NCBI GenBank assembly: GCA_028873845.1 | Contig: JAPPNO010000038.1 | Location: 1 to 64,000 of the forward strand | DNA: 64,000 nucleotides | From: Gemmatimonadota bacterium | GTDB taxonomy: Bacteria > Gemmatimonadota > Gemmatimonadetes > Longimicrobiales > Gaopeijiaceae | Reading direction: 5' to 3' | Part shown: positions 20,328 through 29,791 of the stretch, one piece after another | How the letters are laid out: every line of letters starts with the position of its first letter | Numbering within the stretch: position 1 is the first letter of the stretch | Translations under genes and position numbers: made by a program | Notes under the pieces: model-generated | Databases searched by the model: none | What the model was told of the DNA's origin: nothing | The model's input: only the letters and a program-made list of their open reading frames with translations

Positions 20328-20936
20328 ATGACAAGCCCCACCAAGACGGAGATTCGGCGACGATCCGGCCCCCGGCCCTCCGGGACCCGCGAGTCGGTAG
20401 CCGCTTCCACGGATCTCCCTCCCGATTTCGAGGTCTGGTTCCGGGACCACCGCGAGTCGGTCTATCGCTATGTGCGCTTTCGGGTTCCCACCCGTGAAGT
20501 CGCCGAAGACGTGACCTCCGAGGTCTTTCTGAAGGCACTGCGCGCGCGCGGGCGCTACGACCCCAAGCGGTCGGCACCCCGCACCTGGCTGCTCCGAATC
20601 GCACGCAACGCGGTCACCGACTACCTGCGCTCGCTGCGACGGAAGGGTTCCCTCCACATCTCTCTCGACCGGGTGCCCGACCTGGTCTCGCGGGAGCCGT
20701 CCCAGGAGGAGCGGCTTCTGCGGGAGGAACAGTTGCGAAGGCTCTTCAACGCGGCCGCGACCCTGCGGCCCGCCGACCAGGAGATCCTGTCGCTCCGCTA
20801 CGGGTCAGGGCTGAGCAACATGGAGATTGCCGAGGCGCTGAAGATCACTTCCAATGCGGTCGCCGTGCGGATTCACCGCGCGCTCACCAGGCTGAAGGCG
20901 GCCGTCGCCGAAGACGGCGCCGGGAGCGGCCGATGA
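20328..20936 (+). CDS. Sigma-70 family (ECF-type) RNA polymerase sigma factor
   Basis: FRDHRESVYRYVRFRVPTREVAEDVTSEVFLKAL, LRPADQEILSLRYGSGLSNMEIAEALKITSNAVAVRIHRALTRLK. Confidence 0.93.
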   Translation: MTSPTKTEIRRRSGPRPSGTRESVAASTDLPPDFEVWFRDHRESVYRYVRFRVPTREVAEDVTSEVFLKALRARGRYDPKRSAPRTWLLRIARNAVTDYLRSLRRKGSLHISLDRVPDLVSREPSQEERLLREEQLRRLFNAAATLRPADQEILSLRYGSGLSNMEIAEALKITSNAVAVRIHRALTRLKAAVAEDGAGSGR

Positions 20937-21766
20937 AACGCCGTCGAGACGCCAGCGGGGCCGGTGTGGACTCGCCGCAGGCCGGACCCATGCTGTCGCC
21001 GGACCTGGCCCGGCTGGATCGCGACCTCCGAGGCCTGTCGATCGAGGAGCGATCCTCGTTCGCGTCCGAGTTGCGGGCCGAGCTGGCAGCCGAGCATGCA
21101 CGCCTGCAGTCTGCCGGTCCGTCACGCTCCACCGGCGCGCGGCACGGGTTTCTGGCCGCCGCCGCCGTCGTCCTGCTGCTGATCGGGGGCTGGCTGGTCC
21201 CGCCGGCCCGGGCCTCCATCGCGCGGTGGCTCCAATCCTCGCCGGAGGTCGAACCCGTTGCCGCCGATCCCGCGCCCGAAGTGTTGCCGCCGGTACCCGC
21301 GGCGGTCCCGGCCGTGCCGGAGTTTCCCGCTCTGGAGGATCTGCGCCTGGAACCCGAGCCGGAACCCATGCCCCGGCCACCGCTCGTTTTCGCGCTGGAC
21401 GGCTCCCCACCTCCAATCCCCCCGACGCTGCCGTCCCTCGTGGACCGTGACCTTGCTCGTCGAATCGTGACCGACGAGTACCCGGTCGCGTTGCAGGAGA
21501 GCGGGATCGGAGGCATTGTGCGCGTGCTGCTCTGGGTGCGTCCCGACGGAACTCCGGAGACGCCCGCGGTGCGGATTTCGTCCGGCACACCCGAGCTCGA
21601 CGAGGCCGCGCTGCGAGCGACGCGGTCCTTCCGGTTCGTCCCTGCAACCCGTGCGGGGCAGCAGGTCGGGACCTGGGTCGAGTTCTCGATCCGGTTCGAG
21701 CCGGATTCGGAGGGGTCCCAGCCCGATCCCGAGTATCAGGCCTTCGAGATCCCCCTGGGCAAATAG
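20933..21766 (+). CDS. Single-TM protein with cytoplasmic helical N-terminus, Pro/Glu linker and TonB C-terminal domain
   Basis: TM FLAAAAVVLLLIGGWLV; VRVLLWVRPDGTPETPAVRISSGTPELDEAALRATRSFRFVPA; ATGA overlap with sigma gene. Confidence 0.85.
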   Translation: MKRRRDASGAGVDSPQAGPMLSPDLARLDRDLRGLSIEERSSFASELRAELAAEHARLQSAGPSRSTGARHGFLAAAAVVLLLIGGWLVPPARASIARWLQSSPEVEPVAADPAPEVLPPVPAAVPAVPEFPALEDLRLEPEPEPMPRPPLVFALDGSPPPIPPTLPSLVDRDLARRIVTDEYPVALQESGIGGIVRVLLWVRPDGTPETPAVRISSGTPELDEAALRATRSFRFVPATRAGQQVGTWVEFSIRFEPDSEGSQPDPEYQAFEIPLGK

Positions 21767-21800
21767 CAGCCCGTGGACGGAGCCGCCCGAATGCCGGGGG
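21764..21800 (+). repeat. Repeat-family end between tonB-like gene and pgk
   Basis: TAGCAGCCCGTGGACGGAGCCGCCCGAATGCCGGGGGG; similar to 24464 left end and to right-arm CGAATGCCGGGGGGA. Confidence 0.65.
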
Positions 21801-23101
21801 GAGATTCTCCTGGGGTCGGCAGCTCACGCAGAGGGGCACAGCGTGTTCCCTGCAACCTCGACGATCTCGAAGACCGGTTGGTCGAAGGAGCCGTCGTCGC
21901 GCTGAGGGCCGATTTCAATGTCCCGTTGAACCGATCCGGAATCGGCGAATCCCGGGGGGCCGAAGGGACGGTCCGGGTATCGGACGCTTCCCGGATCGAG
22001 CGCACCCTGCCCTCGATCGACCGGCTCGTGGCGGCGGGCGCGAGAGTCGTCATTCTCTCGCATCTGGGCCGGCCGGGAGGGCGCAGTGACAGTGCTTTCA
22101 CGCTGGCGCCGGTGGCCCGCTGCCTCGATGGGCTCCTCACCGCGCCGGCCGGATTCGTGCCGCATGCGGCGGGATCCCGTGTCAAGCGCGCGGTGCAGGC
22201 CGCGAAGCCGGGATCGGTCACGCTCCTCGAAAACACCCGTTTTCTGCCGGGGGAGACGGCCAACGCAACGGCACTGGCAAGCGACTGGGCGACATGGGCG
22301 GACCATTTTGTGCTGGACGCCTTCGGGACCGCGCATCGCGCGCACGCCTCGACCTGCGGGCTTCCCCGGGCGGTGCGGGCCAAGGGTGGCATGGCGGTCG
22401 CGGGAAGGCTGGTGGAACGGGAGCTGGCGGTGTTTGCGGATGCTCTCGATGAACCGTGCCGCCCGTTCGTGGCCGTCATCGGGGGCGCCAAGATCTCCGG
22501 CAAGATCGACGTGATCGAAGCGCTGCTGCCGAAGGTGGACGCGCTGCTCGTGGGGGGCGCCATGGCCAACACCTTCTTCCTCGCCATGGGAATGGAAACG
22601 GGCGCATCGCTGGTGGAGGCGGAGAAGAAGGAGGTCGCGACGGGGGTGCTGGAGACTGCCGGCGCCCGCCTGGTGCTCCCGGTCGACTGCGTCACCGCGC
22701 CGGCGATCAGGGCCGGAGCCTCCGCCCGGATCGTCGAACGCACGGGAATCCCCGCTGACGAAGCGGTGGGCGATATCGGTCCGGTCTCCGTGCGTCTCTT
22801 CGGTCAATACCTGGCCGACGCGGCGACGGTCGTGTGGAACGGGCCGATGGGGGTGTTCGAAGTCGACGAATTCGCGCGCGGCACCGTCCAGGTGGCCCGG
22901 ATGGCCGCGGATGCCGCCGACCGCGGCGCGACGGTGATCGTCGGGGGGGGCGATTCGGCCGCCGCCTCACGCGCGGCTGGCGTCGCCCCGCGGATCAGTC
23001 ACATTTCTACGGGTGGCGGAGCGTCGCTCGAACTGCTCGCCGGCAGGGAGTTGCCCGGAGTGGCGGCGCTTTCGGGCCGGCGCTGCCGCGGCGACACCTG
23101 A
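21773..23101 (+). CDS. pgk: Phosphoglycerate kinase (start uncertain: GTG 21773 or ATG 21791)
   Basis: VVALRADFNVPL, VILSHLGRPGG, IGGAKISGKIDVIEALL, WNGPMGVFE, GGGDSAAA. Confidence 0.95.
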   Translation: MDGAARMPGGDSPGVGSSRRGAQRVPCNLDDLEDRLVEGAVVALRADFNVPLNRSGIGESRGAEGTVRVSDASRIERTLPSIDRLVAAGARVVILSHLGRPGGRSDSAFTLAPVARCLDGLLTAPAGFVPHAAGSRVKRAVQAAKPGSVTLLENTRFLPGETANATALASDWATWADHFVLDAFGTAHRAHASTCGLPRAVRAKGGMAVAGRLVERELAVFADALDEPCRPFVAVIGGAKISGKIDVIEALLPKVDALLVGGAMANTFFLAMGMETGASLVEAEKKEVATGVLETAGARLVLPVDCVTAPAIRAGASARIVERTGIPADEAVGDIGPVSVRLFGQYLADAATVVWNGPMGVFEVDEFARGTVQVARMAADAADRGATVIVGGGDSAAASRAAGVAPRISHISTGGGASLELLAGRELPGVAALSGRRCRGDT

Positions 23102-23221
23102 AAGCCACGGGGACGCGCGCCTCCGGCCTCCGTGCCGGGAACGCCGCAAGCCGTCCGGGAATCCGGCCGCCCGAACGCCGGGGGGCGTTCCGAGGACCAG
23201 AACCGAAAACGCTGAAAGGAC

Positions 23222-23980
23222 ATGCAGATGGTCAAGGTGGTGGCGGGCAACTGGAAGATGCATCACGGACCCTCCGCGACCACGCGTTTCCTTTCCCGGT
23301 TTCGCCCCGAGGTGGAAGACGGTTCGGTCCGGCTCGTTTTCTTCCCCCCGCACCTGTCGCTCGCGGCCGCGGTCGCCGGCACGCGCGTTCCGGCGGACTT
23401 CGGCGTCCAGAACATCCACTGGGAAGGCTCGGGCGCACTGACGGGAGAGGTCTCGGCCGAAATGGCGAGGGAAGCCGGGGCCACGCTGGCACTGATCGGC
23501 CACTCCGAGCGGCGGCACATCTTCGGTGAGACCGATGCCGAAGTGGGCCGCAAGGTGGCGGCCGCGGCCCGGGCCGGCCTGGTCCCGGTCGTGTGCGTGG
23601 GCGAGCTGCTAGCCGAGCGGCGGGCGGGCCGGCTCGACGAGGTCTTGCGCAGGCAGGTCGGCGCCTTTGCGGAGTCGCTTGCGGGCGCCGCCGAATTCAT
23701 GGTCGCCTATGAGCCCGTCTGGGCGATCGGGACGGGAGAGACGGCCACGCCCGGCGATGCGGCCGAGGCTCACGGTATTGTGCGGGATGCGCTGGGCACG
23801 CTGGGGCGGGGGGCTCCCGTGCTGTACGGGGGCAGCGTCAAGCCCGGCAACGCGGCCGCGCTGGTGTCGGTCCCCGATGTGGACGGAGTGCTGGTGGGCG
23901 GCGCGAGCCTCGATCCGGATGTCTTCGCGCGGATCGCGGAGGCCTGTGCAAGCGCCGGCAGGGCCGGTGCCGGGAGTTGA
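23222..23980 (+). CDS. tpiA: Triosephosphate isomerase
   Basis: VVAGNWKMHHGPS, IGHSERRHIFGE, AYEPVWAIGTGETATP, YGGSVKPGN. Confidence 0.96.
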   Translation: MQMVKVVAGNWKMHHGPSATTRFLSRFRPEVEDGSVRLVFFPPHLSLAAAVAGTRVPADFGVQNIHWEGSGALTGEVSAEMAREAGATLALIGHSERRHIFGETDAEVGRKVAAAARAGLVPVVCVGELLAERRAGRLDEVLRRQVGAFAESLAGAAEFMVAYEPVWAIGTGETATPGDAAEAHGIVRDALGTLGRGAPVLYGGSVKPGNAAALVSVPDVDGVLVGGASLDPDVFARIAEACASAGRAGAGS

Positions 23981-24046
23981 CACCGAACACCCGCCGGGGC
24001 AGCTTCCGGGGCGCATCAGCTGTACGGATACAGGAAAAACAGTGAC

Positions 24047-24466
24047 ATGTACGGATTTCTTCTGACTCTTCTGGTTGTCGACGGCCTCGTTCTGGGTGTG
24101 GTCATTCTGCTGCAGGCGGGGAAGGGTGGCGGGCTGGCCGCGATGGGTGGCGGCGCCGCCGCGACCGAGGTGCTGGGCGGCCGCCAAGCCACGTCCTTCC
24201 TGACACGCACGACCTGGATCGCCGGGTCCGCGTTCATGGGCCTGTCCCTCATCCTGGCCATCATGTCGTCCCGCGCGACGGGCCCCACGTCGGTCCTCCA
24301 GGGACTGGACGCCCCGCCGGTGCCGACGCCGCTGCTGGAACAGGAGAATGCTTCGCCGATTCTGGTGCCGGGCGTCGAGGAAGTCCCTCCGGACGCGGAG
24401 GAGACGACCGGCGAAGTGGTCCCACCACCTGACGGGAACGAGCCGTCCGGCTTTCCCGACAGGTAG
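24047..24466 (+). CDS. secG: Preprotein translocase subunit SecG
   Basis: MYGFLLTLLVVDGLVLGVVILLQAGKGGGLAAMGGGAAATEVLGGRQATSFLTRTTW. Confidence 0.93.
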   Translation: MYGFLLTLLVVDGLVLGVVILLQAGKGGGLAAMGGGAAATEVLGGRQATSFLTRTTWIAGSAFMGLSLILAIMSSRATGPTSVLQGLDAPPVPTPLLEQENASPILVPGVEEVPPDAEETTGEVVPPPDGNEPSGFPDR

Positions 24467-24714
24467 CAGTCCGTGGATGAAGCCGCCCGAGCACCGAGAG
24501 CCGTGAGGCGCCGGGCCGGCAAGGCGCGACGAAAGGGGAATAGCAGGGCTATTCACCCGCGGAGCAACGCAGAGCGCAGCCACAAAGCGGTAGAATGCAT
24601 GGTAAACATGACATAATGTACACTATGGTTGACAGTGTGATCAGGTTGGCGCAGCGGTCCGGCGCGGATGCATCGCGGGTCGAATGCCGGGGGGATTTTG
24701 TCCACGGGCTGCTA
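24464..24714. mobile_element. ~251-bp MITE-like element with terminal inverted repeats TAGCAGYCCGTGGAYRAA
   Basis: Left end TAGCAGTCCGTGGATGAA (24464-24481); right end TTTTGTCCACGGGCTGCTA (24696-24714) is its inverse; internal hairpin GAATAGC-AGG-GCTATTC (24538-24554); no transposase. Confidence 0.7.
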
Positions 24715-25752
24715 GGGACTCCGGCCTCTTGACCCCGGGGCCGGCGGGTCACGCGCCCACCGGGCATCACGCTCCCCTTGGGGCGCAGGCTACAAGCGAC
24801 CTCCTGTACCTGGGGTTTCAGGCACGTTTTCTCGAGGCAGGCCTGCGGGACCTGGCCGGGTCCGAGGGGTTGCACCCCGGCCTGGCCGATTTCCGCATCG
24901 ACACCAGATCGATCGTCCTTGCCCGGGCCATGCGCTGTGCAACGGACGGGACGGGTGACCTCTGCCACGCGGGTCCCCTGGCTCCCGGGCCTGCCCTGGC
25001 CTTCGGCGCCACGCCCCTGGAGTTCCTCCGTCACGTGGCCGGGAAGGGCACCAGTCCGGCCTCGGCGCGGGAAGGCGGGCTCGACTGGACCGACGTGCGG
25101 CGGGGCATGATCGGCTCGGGAGCGGCACGCGGCGGCACGGCGACCCAGGTGCTGGCGGGCGCGGCCCTAGCCTTCGGAAACCGGGGCGAGGACCGGGCTG
25201 CAATGGTCTTCGAGGGTCGCGTGGCGCTCCAGTCCGGTGGCTGGCATGAGGGAATGAACCTGGCGGGAGCGGTGCGCGCGCCGCTGATCGTGGTTGTGGC
25301 GGCCCGGCGAACCGCGGGCGGATCCGTCCATGCCGACCTCGAGGCTGTGGCACTCAGCTACGGAGTCGCCTTTGCGCAGGTGGGGGCGGAACCGCCCGAG
25401 CACCTCTTTCGGACGGTCGCCGCGGCACGGCGGCGTGCGGTGCACGGCGAAGGACCGACGCTGATCGAACTCGTCCACGTCGGCAATGAGGAACGGTGGG
25501 CGTCGCACGACGCATTCGCGGAGCGTGCGACAGCCGAAGATGGCCTTTCGGAACCCGATCTGGATGCGATCCGGAGGGCGGCTGCGGCGGGCGTGGAGCA
25601 TGCAGTGGACCGGCTGGCCAAGGAGCCCGGGCCGACCGCTCGTGACGCCCTGGCGCCGGTTTGCACCGACGGCCCGCCGCCGCCGCCCTGGACCCGTCGG
25701 GACCCCCCCGCCCCCGACACCCCCGCGTCATACGATCCGGCGGAACAGCCCC

Positions 25753-25763
<11 letters not shown>
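24684..25763 (+). CDS. Divergent 2-oxoacid dehydrogenase E1 alpha-like subunit (degenerate TPP motif)
   Basis: VLAGAALAFGNRGEDRAAMVFEGRVALQSGGWHEGMNLAGAVRAPLIVVVAARR...EGPTLIEL; directly upstream of E1 beta. Confidence 0.75.
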
Positions 25764-26775
<1,012 letters not shown>

Positions 26776-26840
26776 CCCCCGGCTGACCGGCGGCTTTCCC
26801 GCCGCGCCGCCCGCCCGCCCCCCAACCCGCGCATGGAGCA

Positions 26841-28256
26841 GTGACCGTGTCCCGAATCGAAGTCCCGATGCCCCAGATGGGCGAGTCGATCGCCGAGGGC
26901 ACGGTGTCCAAGTGGCTGAAGGAAGTCGGCGACGCCGTCGAGCGCGACGAGCCGATCCTCGAGATTTCCACCGACAAGGTGGACGCCGAGATCCCGTCGC
27001 CGTCGGCGGGAGCACTGACCGAGATCCTGGTGGCCGAGGGTGAGACCGTCGAGGTCGGCACGATCGTGGCGTATATCGACCCGAATGGTGCGGGTGGGGC
27101 CGCGAGCGCACCCGTCGCGCCCGACGAACCCGAGCCGTCCCCGGCTGCCGAGCCCCCTCCGCCCGCTCCTGCGACCTCGCCCCCCCACGACCCCGAAGAC
27201 GTCGCCTGCACCGCCACGAGCGAGGAGCGTCTGCGCACCCGGTCGACACCCGTCGTGCGGCGGATTGCCGCGGAAGCCGGTGTGGACATTTCCCGGGTGA
27301 CCGGCACCGGCCATCAGGGACGCGTCACCAAACAGGACATCCTGGCCTACATCGAGAGCGGACCGGACACGGTCGTCGCCCCGGCACCGGCCCCCGCCGG
27401 ACCGACCACCGAGCCGGCACTTCCGGCCGCCCCGGCCACCGCCCCACGCGAGCCGACCCCTCTCCCGACCCCACCCCCCGCCGCCCCCTCCGGCGACGAC
27501 CTCTGGCACCGCTTCGCCCGCGAGGTCGACCACCCCGTCTTCCCGGTTCGCGAAGAAGACCGCGTTGAGACGATGGACAAGGTGCGCCGCCTCACCGCGG
27601 AGCACATGGTGCTCTCCAAGCGGATCCATTCCCACGTCCACTCGATCATCGAGATCGACTTCAGCGTGGTGGACCGGATCCGGCGCGAGAACAAGGCGCG
27701 ATGGGCGAAGCGCGGGGCGCGCGTCTCCTACACCGCCTTCGTGGCTTGGGCCTGTTCCCGCATTCTGAGGGACTTCCCGACGGTCAACGGCGTCCTTTCG
27801 GGGAACAACGTCATCTACCGGGGCTCGGTGAACCTCGGGATGGCGGTGGACCTGAACCCGGGCCTCATCGTTCCGGTCATTCACGACGCGGACGACCTGA
27901 GCCTGGTGGGGACCGCCCGAAAGATCATCGACCTCGCCACGCGCGCGAAGGACAGGCAGCTGTCGCCGTCGGAGATCCAGGGCGCCACCTTCACCATCAC
28001 CAACCCCGGCGTGCTGGGCACCATGGTGGGCATGCCGATCATCCCCAAGGGCACTTCGGCGATCCTGGGGACGGGATCGATCGAGAAGCGGGTGGTGGTG
28101 TTGACCGACCCCGGGTCGGGCCAGGACTCGATGGCCATCCGCAAGCGGTCGTACTTCTCTCTCGGGTACGATCACCGGCTGGTGGACGGTGCCGACTCGG
28201 CGCGCTTCCTGTCCGCTCTCAAGGAGCTTCTCGAGGACTTCCCCGAGGACGCCTGA
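26841..28256 (+). CDS. Dihydrolipoamide acyltransferase (E2)
   Basis: Lipoyl domain EISTDKVDAEIPSP; E3-binding VRRIAAEAGVDISRVTGTGHQGRVTKQDI; catalytic YDHRLVDGAD. Confidence 0.95.
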   Translation: MTVSRIEVPMPQMGESIAEGTVSKWLKEVGDAVERDEPILEISTDKVDAEIPSPSAGALTEILVAEGETVEVGTIVAYIDPNGAGGAASAPVAPDEPEPSPAAEPPPPAPATSPPHDPEDVACTATSEERLRTRSTPVVRRIAAEAGVDISRVTGTGHQGRVTKQDILAYIESGPDTVVAPAPAPAGPTTEPALPAAPATAPREPTPLPTPPPAAPSGDDLWHRFAREVDHPVFPVREEDRVETMDKVRRLTAEHMVLSKRIHSHVHSIIEIDFSVVDRIRRENKARWAKRGARVSYTAFVAWACSRILRDFPTVNGVLSGNNVIYRGSVNLGMAVDLNPGLIVPVIHDADDLSLVGTARKIIDLATRAKDRQLSPSEIQGATFTITNPGVLGTMVGMPIIPKGTSAILGTGSIEKRVVVLTDPGSGQDSMAIRKRSYFSLGYDHRLVDGADSARFLSALKELLEDFPEDA

Positions 28257-28314
28257 CGCCGGGGGATTGCAGGGTGGCCGCGGCCCACGACCCCCGCACG
28301 GCACGGCACCGGCC

Positions 28315-28998
28315 GTGACGCCCCGGCGGAACCGTACCCTCGCGGTGCGACATCTGGGGCTGACCGGCTACCGGGCCGCGCTCGAACGGCAGGCCGCCCT
28401 CGTCGAGCGCCGGCGAAGCGGAGAAATCCCCGACACGCTGCTCCTCCTCGAACACCCCCACGTGATCACGCTGGGGTCTTCCGGCGATCGCGGCCACCTC
28501 CTGCTGTCGCCCGCGGAGCTCGCCGCCCGGGGCATCGAGGTGCACGAAGCGGGGCGTGGCGGCGACATCACCTATCACGGACCGGGACAGCTGGTCGGCT
28601 ACCCGATCCTCGACCTCAAGCCGGACCACAGGGATCTGCACGCGTATCTGCGCGGCCTGGAAGCCGTGCTCATCGGCGTGCTTCGCGCCTTCGGCGTCGA
28701 GGGCGAGCGCGACGAGAGCGCGACCGGGGTGTGGGTGCGGGGGGCCAAGGTCGGAGCCATCGGAATCCGCGTGTCGTCGGGGTGGATCACCTCGCACGGC
28801 TTCGCGGTCAATGCGAACACCGACCTCTCGTACTTCGACGCCATCGTGCCGTGCGGTCTGCACGGCCGCCCCGTAACGAGCCTCACCCGCCTGTTGCGGC
28901 GCGAGATCACCCCCGCGGCCGTGGCACCGGCCGTCGTCGCGGCGATGGTGGCCGAGTTCGGCTACGGCTCCGTCCGGGACTGGTCGGCGAAGTGCTAG
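28315..28998 (+). CDS. lipB: Lipoyl(octanoyl) transferase
   Basis: RGGDITYHGPGQLVGYPILDL, ATGVWVRGAKVGAIGIRVSSGWITSHGFAVN. Confidence 0.95.
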   Translation: MTPRRNRTLAVRHLGLTGYRAALERQAALVERRRSGEIPDTLLLLEHPHVITLGSSGDRGHLLLSPAELAARGIEVHEAGRGGDITYHGPGQLVGYPILDLKPDHRDLHAYLRGLEAVLIGVLRAFGVEGERDESATGVWVRGAKVGAIGIRVSSGWITSHGFAVNANTDLSYFDAIVPCGLHGRPVTSLTRLLRREITPAAVAPAVVAAMVAEFGYGSVRDWSAKC

Positions 28999-29044
28999 CA
29001 CTTTCTGCTGGCATCCTGTCACCGCCGCCCTGTGCTTCGCCCCC

Positions 29045-29626
29045 CTATTCCTCCTGCACCGGCGGCGCGAACTCGAAGTAGTCGAGATACAGCTCCTTCG
29101 TGTCGCGCTGCTCCTCCAGCCAGTCCCCGAAGCCCGACGGCACCGGTTCGGGCGCTGCTGACAGTTCGCGGGCCGCCCTCTGGGCCAGGTCGTTCACGTA
29201 CTCGTTCCTGGGGTCCCCCGCGTGCCCCCGGATCCACTTCCAGGTCACCTCGTGGCGCGCGATGATCCGGTCCAGCCGCCGCCACAGCTCCAGGTTCTCG
29301 ATGGGGCCGCCCTTGCGCTTCCATCCCTTGCGCTTCCACGCGGGCATCCACGCCGAGGCGCCCTTCACCAGGTACTGGGAATCGGAGACGAACCGGACCC
29401 TGCAGCGCCCCTTCAACGCGCCGAGCGCCAGGATGGCGCTGGTGATGGCCATGCGGTTGTTGGTGGTGGAGGGGTCCGAGGTCCAGAGGTCCCGCCGCTC
29501 CCAGGCCCCGTCCTTCCAGTGCTCGAGGAGAACGGCCGCGCCCCCGGGACGATCACGGCCGACGAACTGGTTCCCCAGACACGACTCGTCGGCGTGGACG
29601 AAGACCAGCGGCCCGGTTGTCGCCAT
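29045..29626 (-). CDS. RNase HI-like protein
   Basis: FVHADESCLGNQ, STTNNRMAITSAI, SDSQYLVKGASAWM, WKWIRGHAGDPRNEYVNDLAQRAA. Confidence 0.85.
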   Translation of the reverse strand: MATTGPLVFVHADESCLGNQFVGRDRPGGAAVLLEHWKDGAWERRDLWTSDPSTTNNRMAITSAILALGALKGRCRVRFVSDSQYLVKGASAWMPAWKRKGWKRKGGPIENLELWRRLDRIIARHEVTWKWIRGHAGDPRNEYVNDLAQRAARELSAAPEPVPSGFGDWLEEQRDTKELYLDYFEFAPPVQEE

Positions 29627-29760
29627 GCACTCTTCTCCGGTTCCCGTGCGGTTTCGGCGCGGCGTCCGACGGTGCCGCGCCCCTTCGAAGAAGATAGCAA
29701 GCCCCGGAAGAATCGGAGGCGGCCCTTCAGCCGGACGGTCCGTCGGCAGGTTCCTCGCGC

Positions 29761-29780
29761 GGATTGTCCACGGACTGCTA
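29761..29780 (-). repeat. Solo repeat-family end upstream of carA
   Basis: Reverse complement reads TAGCAGTCCGTGGACAATCC. Confidence 0.65.
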
Positions 29781-29791
29781 GATTCAGCACG

